NCBI RefSeq assembly: GCF_001648595.1
Contig: NZ_KV441807.1
Location: forward strand, 127,253-191,252
Source of the DNA: Legionella bozemanae
GTDB taxonomy: Bacteria; Pseudomonadota; Gammaproteobacteria; Legionellales; Legionellaceae
Length of the DNA: 64,000 bases
Direction: 5' to 3'
Under the pieces are notes generated by a model, which did no database searches, had not been told where the DNA came from, and worked only from the letters and a program-made list of their open reading frames with translations. Shown in pieces: positions 19,401 to 26,808 of this stretch (its first letter is position 1; every line of letters begins with the position of its first letter). The translations under genes were made by a program, and so were the position numbers.

Positions 19401-22400
19401 CAAAAAGCTGCAAAATTAGCATTTACCATGGTAAATGATCCAAAACTATACCGTCTTGCCAAAGAGCGCCTGAGTTTTAGTGTCAGTACGTATCGACGTG
19501 AAGCTCTTCGCTGTCAAACCTCTAAATTATTTCATTCATTACCCAAAACAGAGCGAGAGTATTTTTCTACTGTCAGGCAGTATGTGTCCTTAAACCAGAA
19601 AATCCTCAAACGCTGTCAGCATATCAAAGAGCATGCATTGGAACATGGTGTTTCGAATGCAATTTCAAATCAGAATAAAAGAGATCTACAACAGCTTTCT
19701 GCCAAGCGGAATAAAGTTGCTTTTTTAATAAGTAGCGATCTTGAGCGTTATAAACCCTATTTGCAGCATTTTTCGATCGGTGAGCTAAACAGGATTGCAT
19801 TACCTCAGCATGAGTATGGTAAGGAATTAAAAAAAGCACAGATACGCCTTGAATCACTTGGAAAGCAAGCAGCAAAGGATTTAATACGAACCAATGTATC
19901 GCTTTATTTAAACACACAAGGTGAAGAAAGAGAAAGGCTCGCAACCTTAATTAAAAGAGAATCCAAGTTATCACATCCTTTTGTTTTAACCCATGCCAAA
20001 GAATTGAACCAAAAACCTGAATTGTTATGGCAATCAATCCATAAAGATGCACGCTTGCATAGCGAGAAGTTATTTCGAAATGGATTAAGTACTGAGGGAC
20101 GGTTGGCCTTTGATATGGTCAAGGCTTATAAATCGTTACAGATGGAGCTTAGGAAGAATTGGTCGTCAAGTCTAAAAGAAGTACAAATCAGTGAAGGGAG
20201 GGGAGCTAGCCCAAAATCCATTGAGCTACTCATTCGTCGTAATGAGTTAGCTCATGAATTGATGCAAAACAAAGCCGTTCTTGATGTAGCCTCCTATTTC
20301 AAGTTGGATTTGGCAAAGCTAACAACACAAAAAGAAAAACATCAGTATCGGGAAAACATCAAGCAATTTAGTGCAAGTAAGTTTAATTTCAAAGTACGTC
20401 TAGCACTAATCAATGAGATTAAAAACGATATCGCTGGCCATTATCCCTTTATTAAAGAAGCAAATCTTGAAATCAAAACCATTAGTAAATATCTACGAGT
20501 TACCGACAGACAGGAACGATTATCCACTCTTTCCTCCCCTGAGAAAAAAGACTATCAATGTTTTTTGTCTTATAAAAAAGCCAACATTCAAACATCCAGG
20601 TTTTGGCGGGAAGCTTACCTTAATAAATCTGGTGGCGATGTGCAAAATAACAAGCGGATATCAGCAGCAATCAGTCAATCATCAAAACGTGATGCTTTGG
20701 CTCATCAATTAAAAGACTCAAAGTACCTTGATTCAATTTTATCTTATGAAAAGGGCAACAAAGAAAAATTGCTCACCCAAGCGAGCAACCACAATATAAA
20801 GTTGCGTGAAATTAAAGAGCTAAATGAAGTCGTACACACACTATCAACGCAATTTCTGAGTATCACAAACTCTAACTCTGCAAAAGAAATATCAGCCTGG
20901 AAAAAAAATTGGGTCTCGCTTTCCAGTCACATAAAGCAAATTGAACAGGGCAAAGGGTATCAATTAGCTTTGCAAGAATATCCATTGAATGTGTTTTCCA
21001 TAAAGACAATTAACAAGGAATTAAAGAACAACTATGATTTTAAGCCAGAACCGATTGCTCCAAAGTCATTACAATCAAACAATCCGGTTTTACAAAAAAT
21101 CAAAAAATCCGCACAATTTTTGGATGCTAGAATAGTTAATGAAGCGCTGATGGCTGATCCAGAAACAACCTATAAATCAATCTGGGGTGAGCCAAAAACG
21201 CAAAACTCCAGAGAATTACGTTATTCTGGTGGCTTAATTGTAAGTTTGAAAGGCAAGGATAAAGGATTATGGCATGATTTCAGTGATGGAATAGGAGGAG
21301 CTCCGATTCAAGCAATTATGACAAGAGATAAGCTGTCTTTTAAAGAAGCACTTGCTCAAGCTGCATCCATGGCAGGCATAAATCAAAGAGAAGAACTTAC
21401 CAAATTCATAAAATCCCCCATTTCCAGTAAAATTGAATTACAAAAATTAAGTGACCTTGAAAAGAAGAATAAAGTAATTTCAGCAAAAAGCATTTGGCAT
21501 AGTTCTGTTCCAGTAGAGGGAACATTGGCCGAAAAATATTTAAAACAACATCGAGGTATAGAATCCATTGATAAAATGGATATACGTTTCTGGCCAATTG
21601 ACGCTCAGTGGAAAAATTGCAATGAACAAGGATCATTAGAAGATAAAGTTAATAAAATCCCAGCATTAATCATTGCGGCAAGAAATGAAAAAAATGAACT
21701 AACAGCGGTTCAACGAATTTACCTGGACAAGCAAACAGCCCGTAAAAATAAATTTATGGATAACCCAAAACTATCTAAAGGAATCATCGAAGGCAGTTGT
21801 GGGATTATTCAAAAAGGAATGCGAGGCTCTCACCTTTATATTGCTGAAGGGTTTGAAACAGGCGCATCTATAGCCCTTGCAGACAGCAAAGCCACTGTAC
21901 TATGCTCCTTTGGCGTTTCAAATATGAAGAACTTAAGCCCAATCATCAAGAAATTCAATGCAAAGGAAATTGTTATTGCAGGTGATAATGATGGCGATTT
22001 TGCTAAATCATACAAAGCCATCGAAAAAACAATCGATACCTTCAGACAAGATAACTTAAGTGTAAGAGCTGTATTTCCTGATAGATTACAAGGAAAATCA
22101 AAAACAGACTGGAATGATATTCATTTAAATAAAGGAATTACAGAAATCCAAAGGCAACTAATACAAAAGGATACTGGAGTCATTTCATCAATCGTTGATA
22201 AGCCAATTGAACTACCAAAAGCAATTGCCGATTTTGCACAAATGAAATTCATGAAGTTAAGCAACAGCCAAATTACTTCCATTAGAGATAATGCAACTAT
22301 TGACCATAAAAGAGACTTAAATCAACTAGTTGCAGTTTACAATAAAAGCCAACAAGTATTAGAAAAATCTGTCTCCTTCACTCCTGAACAAACACTGCCC

Positions 22401-22436
22401 ATAAAAGCAAGACGTGAAATAGAAATGGAGCTTTAG
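16482..22436 (+). CDS. traI: TraI, MOBF relaxase-helicase with C-terminal primase-like/Toprim region
   Basis: 1,984-residue multidomain protein. The relaxase domain (about residues 1-300) has the F-type double tyrosine pairs Y16-Y17 and Y23-Y24 and the metal-binding HTH (H159, H161). The expected first histidine of the triad aligns with Q148. A RecD-like helicase has Walker A GYAGTGKTT (G471-T479), Walker B VVDEAS (D541-E542) and a C-terminal motif TTYATQGQD. A long K/E/Q-rich helical linker spans about 960-1540. Residues about 1550-1640 resemble the primase-like region found before Toprim domains. The Toprim signature is E1789 (IAEGFETG) with D1835-x-D1837 (GDNDGD). ATG 16482 has GGGGAAAG upstream. 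An in-frame ATG at 16446 overlaps traD. It nicks oriT, unwinds the strand and may prime synthesis in the recipient. Confidence 0.93.
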   Translation: MLSIQPLNSAEGAASYYLDVVNYYANDSNSVRWLGEGAKVLGIHGKTVEQEQMMALLKGNLPDGTQLGRIDKDGIHHRPGFDMTLTAPKSFSILLESGADPRLAEVFDKSVEWFVEEMEKEFAQARQFVDGKVEYIDTGNLVIAAFRQPSSRANDPNSHTHLVVQNMTQCPDGKWRSLASDMDSQKGVVEQIMKHHIYGGLKFRNKLANLTKELGYQLVYDGDGLWEIQGVPEQILTHFSKRRESIEAVLDEKGWSGAKASSIAAQKTKLDKEIVDFDQWKEDIIQECQEMGFNPHQLVESSLKPQQSLFKTLKETIVERFYGKDNIEMNYARESVYVAIESISQQQAVFEERELKKEALKHVIASNKIIDETLINKAIDESIAHQNLYRARHPFTQKPLLTTPWQLTLESEAIQLIENGKGAVSAICSKQRVSDFIKAKEQEMAFALSPSQKKAMTTFLTSTDRFIAIQGYAGTGKTTMLRLTSELASLQGYEIRGITAGSAAANELRHKGGLNASTFARELGRLQNQQQDLSKTIFVVDEASMLSNPQGHKIIKLVEQFNTQLKIIGDKAQLPSPSSGKLFSVMQDYGIKTVAMTDNLRQKDMVLKESAIHAGRGEVYDAVEKLTHVETADTYLKRVDYLASKWLSFTPEERQNTLCFAPTHKNRHDITELLRNALIKEGTLTGKEHLQPILKERNLTSIKLRNAIYYNKNDVIRFNNRAQRYNIKAGEYLTVGEVTHTHKKNNTLSLKRENGQIITFKLSSLPAFKTENKDLERPVEIYRQEILNIMAGDQIQWKRNGEDKGIRNSELATIKQITKDAVIINTEDNQTLHLAFGAKELHHIDHGYVLTTYATQGQDKKRGLGLIESFNRFASTIQNFYVETTRGIWEMIVVTDDKDRLVKAITTNDSEKYSSLDMVGSDTLKTHEGRFKDHKNSMALQNVIEKKLSKEQGWQDMERTVETYLQSKQQGDEQKAAKLAFTMVNDPKLYRLAKERLSFSVSTYRREALRCQTSKLFHSLPKTEREYFSTVRQYVSLNQKILKRCQHIKEHALEHGVSNAISNQNKRDLQQLSAKRNKVAFLISSDLERYKPYLQHFSIGELNRIALPQHEYGKELKKAQIRLESLGKQAAKDLIRTNVSLYLNTQGEERERLATLIKRESKLSHPFVLTHAKELNQKPELLWQSIHKDARLHSEKLFRNGLSTEGRLAFDMVKAYKSLQMELRKNWSSSLKEVQISEGRGASPKSIELLIRRNELAHELMQNKAVLDVASYFKLDLAKLTTQKEKHQYRENIKQFSASKFNFKVRLALINEIKNDIAGHYPFIKEANLEIKTISKYLRVTDRQERLSTLSSPEKKDYQCFLSYKKANIQTSRFWREAYLNKSGGDVQNNKRISAAISQSSKRDALAHQLKDSKYLDSILSYEKGNKEKLLTQASNHNIKLREIKELNEVVHTLSTQFLSITNSNSAKEISAWKKNWVSLSSHIKQIEQGKGYQLALQEYPLNVFSIKTINKELKNNYDFKPEPIAPKSLQSNNPVLQKIKKSAQFLDARIVNEALMADPETTYKSIWGEPKTQNSRELRYSGGLIVSLKGKDKGLWHDFSDGIGGAPIQAIMTRDKLSFKEALAQAASMAGINQREELTKFIKSPISSKIELQKLSDLEKKNKVISAKSIWHSSVPVEGTLAEKYLKQHRGIESIDKMDIRFWPIDAQWKNCNEQGSLEDKVNKIPALIIAARNEKNELTAVQRIYLDKQTARKNKFMDNPKLSKGIIEGSCGIIQKGMRGSHLYIAEGFETGASIALADSKATVLCSFGVSNMKNLSPIIKKFNAKEIVIAGDNDGDFAKSYKAIEKTIDTFRQDNLSVRAVFPDRLQGKSKTDWNDIHLNKGITEIQRQLIQKDTGVISSIVDKPIELPKAIADFAQMKFMKLSNSQITSIRDNATIDHKRDLNQLVAVYNKSQQVLEKSVSFTPEQTLPIKARREIEMEL

Positions 22437-22654
22437 ATACTCCAACCATAGCATAGCGTATGCTCGCACTGAAAATGTTTGTCATTGATAATTAATCTTA
22501 TGAAATTAAATAGCCTTATTAAACATATCGTATAGATATTTCTTTGGGGCCATTTTAGGACGATTTACAATCGCAAAAATAAAAAAAAGATGGAAAACCA
22601 AGTTTTGTGTTTAATTTTTTGCCATACTTAATCTAAAGGATTAAGGGACTTATT

Positions 22655-23395
22655 ATGGAAAGTAAATATAGTAACTACATAGTTTATGTAGACGAAAGTG
22701 GTGATCATAATCTTACCGATATAGACGAGCATTACCCAGTATTTGTTTTGGCCTTTTGCATCTTTAACAAAGAAGACTACTGTAAAACTATTGTTTCTAA
22801 ACTACAGAAAATAAAATTTAAATATTTTGGTCATGATATGGTTGTTTTTCATGAAAGAGAGATTCGACAAGCCATTAGACCATTTCAAAGGTTGAACAAC
22901 CAACAAATTAGGAATGAATTTATGGATGACCTTACAAATTTTATACAAGAATCTCCTTTTACCTTAATTTCCACTGTAATAAATAAACAAAGACATAATG
23001 AGCAATATCTCTATCCTCAAAATCCATATACCTTGAGCATGAAATTTAATCTTGAAAGACTCTATAAATTTTTAGAAGAGAAAGGCGAAACCGATTTAAA
23101 AACATATCTGGTGTTTGAAGAAAGGGGCAGAAGAGAAGACAATGAATTGGAGTTAGCCTTTAGAAGATGTTGTGACTATGATAATTATTTAGGTACTAAT
23201 CTACCTTTTGAAATTATATTTGCAAAAAAATCAGTAAACTCCTGCGGACTTCAATTGGCCGATTTAGTAGGTAGACCAATTGGAAGACATCAGCTAAATC
23301 CAGATCAAGGAAATAGGGCTTATGACGCAATAAAACCTAAATTTAGAAGTTTTAACGGTAAAATAGAAGGTTACGGTTTAAAATGCTTTCCCTAA
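22655..23395 (+). CDS. DUF3800 domain protein
   Basis: 246-residue protein with the DUF3800 hallmarks: N-terminal YVDESGD (about residues 10-16), an internal His-rich FHEREIR, and C-terminal SCGLQLADLVGR. The family has an RNase H-like fold with conserved acidic residues and unknown biological role. It is common on mobile elements. A 218-base non-coding gap separates it from traI, so it is probably an independent unit. The 3' flank contains a GC-rich hairpin unlike the surrounding AT-rich DNA (see the ncRNA entry). Confidence 0.88.
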   Translation: MESKYSNYIVYVDESGDHNLTDIDEHYPVFVLAFCIFNKEDYCKTIVSKLQKIKFKYFGHDMVVFHEREIRQAIRPFQRLNNQQIRNEFMDDLTNFIQESPFTLISTVINKQRHNEQYLYPQNPYTLSMKFNLERLYKFLEEKGETDLKTYLVFEERGRREDNELELAFRRCCDYDNYLGTNLPFEIIFAKKSVNSCGLQLADLVGRPIGRHQLNPDQGNRAYDAIKPKFRSFNGKIEGYGLKCFP

Positions 23396-23450
23396 AAAGC
23401 GAAAAGCCCTGGTCTTCACCAAGGCTATAACGCCGACCGGGAACCCCCAA
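23396..23450 (+). ncRNA. Candidate structured RNA downstream of the DUF3800 gene
   Basis: Immediately after the DUF3800 stop there is an island of GC-rich DNA. AGCC 23405-23408 pairs with GGCT 23423-23426, and TGGT 23410-23413 with ACCA 23418-23421, around a CTTC loop with one C-A mismatch. An outer GCG 23399-23401 / CGC 23431-23433 helix closes an internal loop. A C/G-rich tail (ACCGGGAACCCCC) follows, and there is no T-run. Several published candidate RNA motifs are named for proximity to DUF3800 genes. Assigning this one to that group is inference from position and fold only. It could instead be a degenerate terminator. Confidence 0.35.
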
Positions 23451-23625
23451 TCCACTTAATATAATTATAAATCTTTATTTTGATATTACAATACCTCTTT
23501 AGGATTATTTTTATTCAACTAGACTAATTTATAAACTATATATTTAATAGAAAACATAAAATTCCCTTGGTTATATGTGCAAATAGTGTTCAAATATTTT
23601 GTTTTTTAGTGGATATAACTTTATT

Positions 23626-23934
23626 ATGGAACTTGATAGCAACATCAGTCGAAAATCCGAATTTTTAATTGGTTCAGTTCTTTTAAGTATTCAAGGAGCT
23701 ACTAAAAATCTTAGAGAAGCTTTGGAGAATGGGAATAGTCAAATAATTTTAATAAGAAGGAGAGAGTTACATCTAGTACTTCAAAGAGGTGAGCTGTTTA
23801 ATAACAAGTGTTCACCTATTATATCAATAATGGCTTTTCGTTTATTGCGCAACCTAAAATCTGAAGTATTGATTGCTAATTCTCTGATATATGACGCTTC
23901 TTTGGTTTTATCTCAATCCCTTTCTCTTGCATGA
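23626..23934 (+). CDS. Small hypothetical protein
   Basis: 102 residues, starting MELDSNISRKSEFL. The sequence looks protein-like, with amphipathic helices and a mixed charge pattern, but I recognise no family. No clear ribosome-binding site precedes ATG 23626. The last 59 bases overlap the end of a convergent minus-strand gene. Either gene could be spurious, and this one is the weaker. Confidence 0.35.
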   Translation: MELDSNISRKSEFLIGSVLLSIQGATKNLREALENGNSQIILIRRRELHLVLQRGELFNNKCSPIISIMAFRLLRNLKSEVLIANSLIYDASLVLSQSLSLA

Positions 23935-24211
23935 GCATCTTATCACGTAGTTTTTTTATTTGCCGAGGATAAGTTGACTTTGTTGCATGGAGGGCTAAAG
24001 CCCACAAATGCTGTTCATAAGCTTTTCCTTTTTTATTTTTAACAAGCTCACAATCTTCTAAACTTACCTTAAATTGTTTTAAAAAAGGATTTTTTAATTT
24101 AGTACGGTATTGAGGAGCAAGTTGGATAGATTTTATTTGATCATTTACTTTTTGAAAGTAATTATGAAATACCATTCGAATAAATCCAGTTTTATCACTA
24201 GGCTTATGCAT
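23876..24211 (-). CDS. Small basic hypothetical protein
   Basis: 111-residue Lys-rich protein (MHKPSDKTGFIRMV) without membrane segments. It follows another minus-strand gene by one base, so the two probably form a small operon. No family is recognised. The basic composition would suit a nucleic-acid-binding accessory protein, but this is only a guess. Confidence 0.5.
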   Translation of the reverse strand: MHKPSDKTGFIRMVFHNYFQKVNDQIKSIQLAPQYRTKLKNPFLKQFKVSLEDCELVKNKKGKAYEQHLWALALHATKSTYPRQIKKLRDKMLMQEKGIEIKPKKRHISEN

Positions 24212-24212
24212 T

Positions 24213-24485
24213 TTAGTTTGAAATGACTAACATATTTCCGGAACCAACAATTTTATATTCTATTAGAATAGAACAATTGTTTTTATTTTGGAAATACAAC
24301 ATTTCAATTTGGCTATAAAATTCTCTTATAAATTCTTTGGCTTCTTTCTGGAATAACTCAAAATTTAAGTGATTAAGTTTAATGATTTTAGGTTCAACCC
24401 TTTTTTTGAAGTCTTCATCAATGATCAGATAGCTTAGAGATTTGTCTTTTGAGCTTTCCCAGCGAAATGCAGCAATAATATCCAT
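24213..24485 (-). CDS. Small hypothetical protein
   Basis: 90 residues (MDIIAAFRWESSKDKS). Aromatic and charged residues are mixed and there are no membrane segments. A purine-rich stretch (GGAGAAATTTA on the minus strand) precedes the ATG, giving a plausible ribosome site. It is first of a two-gene minus-strand unit with the 111-residue gene. Function unknown. Confidence 0.5.
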   Translation of the reverse strand: MDIIAAFRWESSKDKSLSYLIIDEDFKKRVEPKIIKLNHLNFELFQKEAKEFIREFYSQIEMLYFQNKNNCSILIEYKIVGSGNMLVISN

Positions 24486-24634
24486 TAAATTTCTCCATAT
24501 CTCAATGACAATGTATTAAAGTCAAATGCTTTTGGTTAATTATAATACAGTATTATGGATATGGCTGGTGTATGCTATTATGGCTAGTGCCCCGAGAGTG
24601 TCCCACAAGAAGTAATTTTCTTAAGAAAACTCAA

Positions 24635-24680
24635 TGCCGCTGAGAAGAATCGAATTCCCGACCTTTTGATTACGAACCCG
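24635..24680 (-). pseudogene. tRNA-Thr(CGT) 3'-half remnant (possible att scar)
   Basis: On the minus strand the sequence runs from an anticodon-loop-like TTCGTAA, through AAAAGGTC and a T-loop TTCGATT, to a CAGCGGCA acceptor end. This is what the 3' half of a tRNA-Thr with CGT anticodon looks like. Upstream of the anticodon loop the tRNA resemblance stops abruptly, with no matching 5' stem. No CCA follows, and the T-stem has mismatches. A 3' half starting at the anticodon loop is the classic footprint of a tRNA-targeting integrase. It lies between the hypothetical genes and the ribbon-helix-helix gene, in an otherwise gene-free 350-base gap. Confidence 0.55.
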
Positions 24681-24834
24681 ATAGTTTTATTTCAAAAAAT
24701 ATAGGTTTCATATTTAAGTAGATTATTAAAGAATTGAATAGGTTTTTCAAGTAAAGTCAAACGAAATAATATCTATCTTAAGGGGATTTGATATCTTGGG
24801 ACTACCAGGAATATGACAGAGTATGTTAAAAGTC

Positions 24835-25164
24835 TTATAGTGATTCCTGTTGAATACCTTTTAATTTATTAAATTTGCTTAAGGTATCTTTGGTTATTTG
24901 AACTATTTTATCATCACCAAAATTAAATTTATCAATGGCAATTTCTTTAATAATACCATTAATTTGAATAATGAGCTTTTGGCAATACTCTTCAATGTTT
25001 GCAGTCTTTTGCTCATCTTTATTTTCGGACTTACTGTTCATAACCATCAGTCCAATTTCAACAAGCCGAGTTGTCGTATAAGAGAGTGAGTCATTTTCCT
25101 TACCAGCTATTTTAATGATTTGCTTATGAAGATTGTCTGGTAAGGTAACAGTGATTCTAGCCAT
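24835..25164 (-). CDS. Ribbon-helix-helix DNA-binding protein (TraY/CopG-like)
   Basis: 109 residues. The N-terminus, MARITVTLPDNLHKQI then SLSYTTTRLVEIGLMV, is a standard ribbon-helix-helix fold: a beta strand and two helices forming a dimer that reads the major groove. The C-terminal half is helical and may mediate oligomerisation. AGAGGT lies about 8 bases before ATG 25164; a longer in-frame start at 25218 lacks this signal. It is transcribed away from the inverted-repeat region I interpret as oriT. By position and fold it is a good candidate for a relaxosome accessory protein like F TraY. An antitoxin role is less likely because no toxin gene is paired. Confidence 0.75.
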   Translation of the reverse strand: MARITVTLPDNLHKQIIKIAGKENDSLSYTTTRLVEIGLMVMNSKSENKDEQKTANIEEYCQKLIIQINGIIKEIAIDKFNFGDDKIVQITKDTLSKFNKLKGIQQESL

Positions 25165-25281
25165 AATATAACCTCTTTTTGCGATTGTGTTGGATGTCTG
25201 TCTGATGCATCCATGCACGCCACATCTAGTTATAATTAGATCATATTAGGCTATATATTTCAACAGGTTATGAGTGGTGGT

Positions 25282-25470
25282 ATGCAGATCTGCATCAGAA
25301 AAAACTCACAAAGTATTAAAAATGATGCACAATTGCATATTGGTTTTTGATTGCTCATTAACCAATATTTTGTGTTTTGCAGTCAAAATTTGCAAATGTG
25401 TATTTATCTTTAATAAATACAAAGGGCTACACATACTGCAACCAGTTGCGTAAGGTGTGCTGTTTTCTTT
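25282..25470 (+). other. oriT: Predicted origin of transfer (oriT) with F-like nic site
   Basis: Dense inverted repeats in a 450-base gene-free region: palindrome ATGCAGATCTGCAT (25282-25295); ATGCA/TGCAT (25325-25329/25334-25338); 9-bp arms 25337-25345/25360-25368; palindrome ATTTGCAAAT (25388-25397); 9-bp arms 25399-25407/25413-25421; GCAAC-CA-GTTGC (25438-25449). The last hairpin abuts GCGTAAGGTGT^GCTGTTTT (25448 onward), nearly the F nic site GCGTGGGGTGT^GGTGCTTT as I recall it. This places the nick between 25458 and 25459 on the + strand. TraI here has the same tyrosine arrangement as F TraI. Transfer would start rightward through the cargo and bring the tra operon in last. Confidence 0.72.
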
Positions 25471-25612
25471 TTAGAGTTGTCTTGTTCATTAATTTTCAGA
25501 TCAAGTTTTATGTGAATCTGACTATTTTTTATTAAGCGCGGATCAATTGCGTGTTTGTGATTTAATGTTGAATCTAAATTTCAGCTATCAATTTACACCA
25601 TGATCACCCGGT

Positions 25613-25990
25613 TTAACCCACTCTACTCTTTGCTTGTTTCCAGATAGACATCAACTCATCAAAAGTTTGTCCTTCTAAATTAATGAGTTTCGTTTCATGA
25701 GCAATCATTTTGACAGCGCGAAGCCGCCGCTCAAATTTTTCCACAGATTGTTGCAGTGTATCTTTGGGATCTAATTTACAAAATACACACAGTGAAAACA
25801 CGGCATGCAATAAATCACCTATTTCTTCTTGCAAAGCAGATGAGTTATCATTAATTCCAGCCTTTAAATGCTCATCGACTTCAATACACTCACTTTGGAT
25901 TTGAGCCATAATCTGATCCGTCGTTTCCCACTGAAAACCAAATTCAGCAGCTTCATTTTCTAATGCTGCAATTTTTTCTAATAGATTCAT
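25613..25990 (-). CDS. MazG-like nucleotide pyrophosphohydrolase
   Basis: 125-residue all-alpha NTP-PPase fold. The metal-binding pattern is visible as SECIEVDEHL (about residues 33-42) and EEIGDLLHAVFSL (about 55-67), i.e. ExxE then ExxD. Such proteins hydrolyse (d)NTPs to monophosphates and clean the nucleotide pool. On mobile elements they are sometimes linked to stress or phage responses. It lies 14 bases downstream of the NYN gene in the same orientation, so the two are likely co-transcribed. It is the first gene to enter a recipient on the leading side of the predicted oriT. Confidence 0.8.
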   Translation of the reverse strand: MNLLEKIAALENEAAEFGFQWETTDQIMAQIQSECIEVDEHLKAGINDNSSALQEEIGDLLHAVFSLCVFCKLDPKDTLQQSVEKFERRLRAVKMIAHETKLINLEGQTFDELMSIWKQAKSRVG

Positions 25991-26004
25991 TAATCATTTC
26001 CACG

Positions 26005-26787
26005 TTATTCTTGTTTACCACGTAAATATAAAACTTTTGTGTTCGATCCAGGATTGACTCGTTCTTCTGTTTCAAAAATCTCTGGTTTTCCTTTAACCAA
26101 ATCACTCAGCTTTTTGAAACCATAAAGCCTGGAATCAAAGTCTGGTTTTAACTTAGTTAAATAGCCACCAAATGTTCCAATGTATGCCCAGCCAGTATCA
26201 TCGTATGAGTTATTTAATGCTTCCAGAATAAATTCTTTTGGAAATTCTTGTGCTGAGGGCTCATTAGTTTTCGTTTGTTTAACAGGCTGTTTTCTCTTTT
26301 TTGATTGACTAATTGGTTGATCAGGTGGTGCTACAGGGCGTAGTACTTCAGTGAAAATGAATTTATTGCAGGCATTACGAAATGCCTCTGGTGTTTTTTT
26401 CTCTCCAAATCCAAAAACCTGCAACCCTTCTTCACGAATACGGTTAGCAAGGCTTGTAAAATCACTATCACTTGACACGATACAAAAACCACCAAAACGA
26501 TGCGTATAAAGTAGATCCATAGCATCAATAATAAGCGCGCTATCCGTTGCATTTTTTCCAGAAGTAAAAGCAAACTGCTGTACTGGTTTTATAGCGTATT
26601 TATGCAATACCTTTTTCCATTGTGCGCTAGATGGCAAGGTGAAATCGCCATAAATTCTTCTTACAATCGCATCTCCATAACTAGCAATCTCAGTTAAAAG
26701 ACCATCAATAATGACTGCTCGAGCATTATCAGCATCGATAAGTACAGCTAATTTTAATGCGGCTTCTTCTGTTGTAATTTTTGTCAT
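26005..26787 (-). CDS. NYN-domain (PIN-like) ribonuclease with LOTUS/OST-HTH domain
   Basis: 260 residues. The N-terminal NYN domain has the acidic catalytic pattern: LAVLIDADN (D18, D20), KNATDSALIIDAMD (about 78-91), and VSSDSDF (about 103-109). A basic Pro/Lys linker (about 155-180) leads to a C-terminal winged-helix of the OST-HTH/LOTUS type (FILEALNN to LYGFKKLSDLV). NYN-LOTUS proteins are putative RNA-processing enzymes, typically single-strand RNA nucleases guided by the LOTUS domain. It is grouped with a MazG-like gene. No biological target can be inferred here. Confidence 0.85.
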   Translation of the reverse strand: MTKITTEEAALKLAVLIDADNARAVIIDGLLTEIASYGDAIVRRIYGDFTLPSSAQWKKVLHKYAIKPVQQFAFTSGKNATDSALIIDAMDLLYTHRFGGFCIVSSDSDFTSLANRIREEGLQVFGFGEKKTPEAFRNACNKFIFTEVLRPVAPPDQPISQSKKRKQPVKQTKTNEPSAQEFPKEFILEALNNSYDDTGWAYIGTFGGYLTKLKPDFDSRLYGFKKLSDLVKGKPEIFETEERVNPGSNTKVLYLRGKQE

Positions 26788-26808
26788 GCGTGTGGCCTGT
26801 TTTATAAA

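Noticed and set aside
20413-20712. 99-residue + strand frame inside the TraI linker
   Set aside because: Overlaps traI out of frame; no independent start signals.
24616-24629. Palindrome TTTTCTTAAGAAAA considered as a terminator
   Set aside because: All A/T-rich arms give a weak stem, no clear T-run follows and no gene ends nearby in the right orientation.
24635-24680. tmRNA (ssrA) 3' end
   Set aside because: The anticodon-loop TTCGTAA and the AAAAGGTC variable region fit tRNA-Thr(CGT) and not a tmRNA end.
24835-25164. Type II antitoxin of a toxin-antitoxin pair
   Set aside because: No toxin-like gene is adjacent, and the position beside the predicted oriT favours a relaxosome role.
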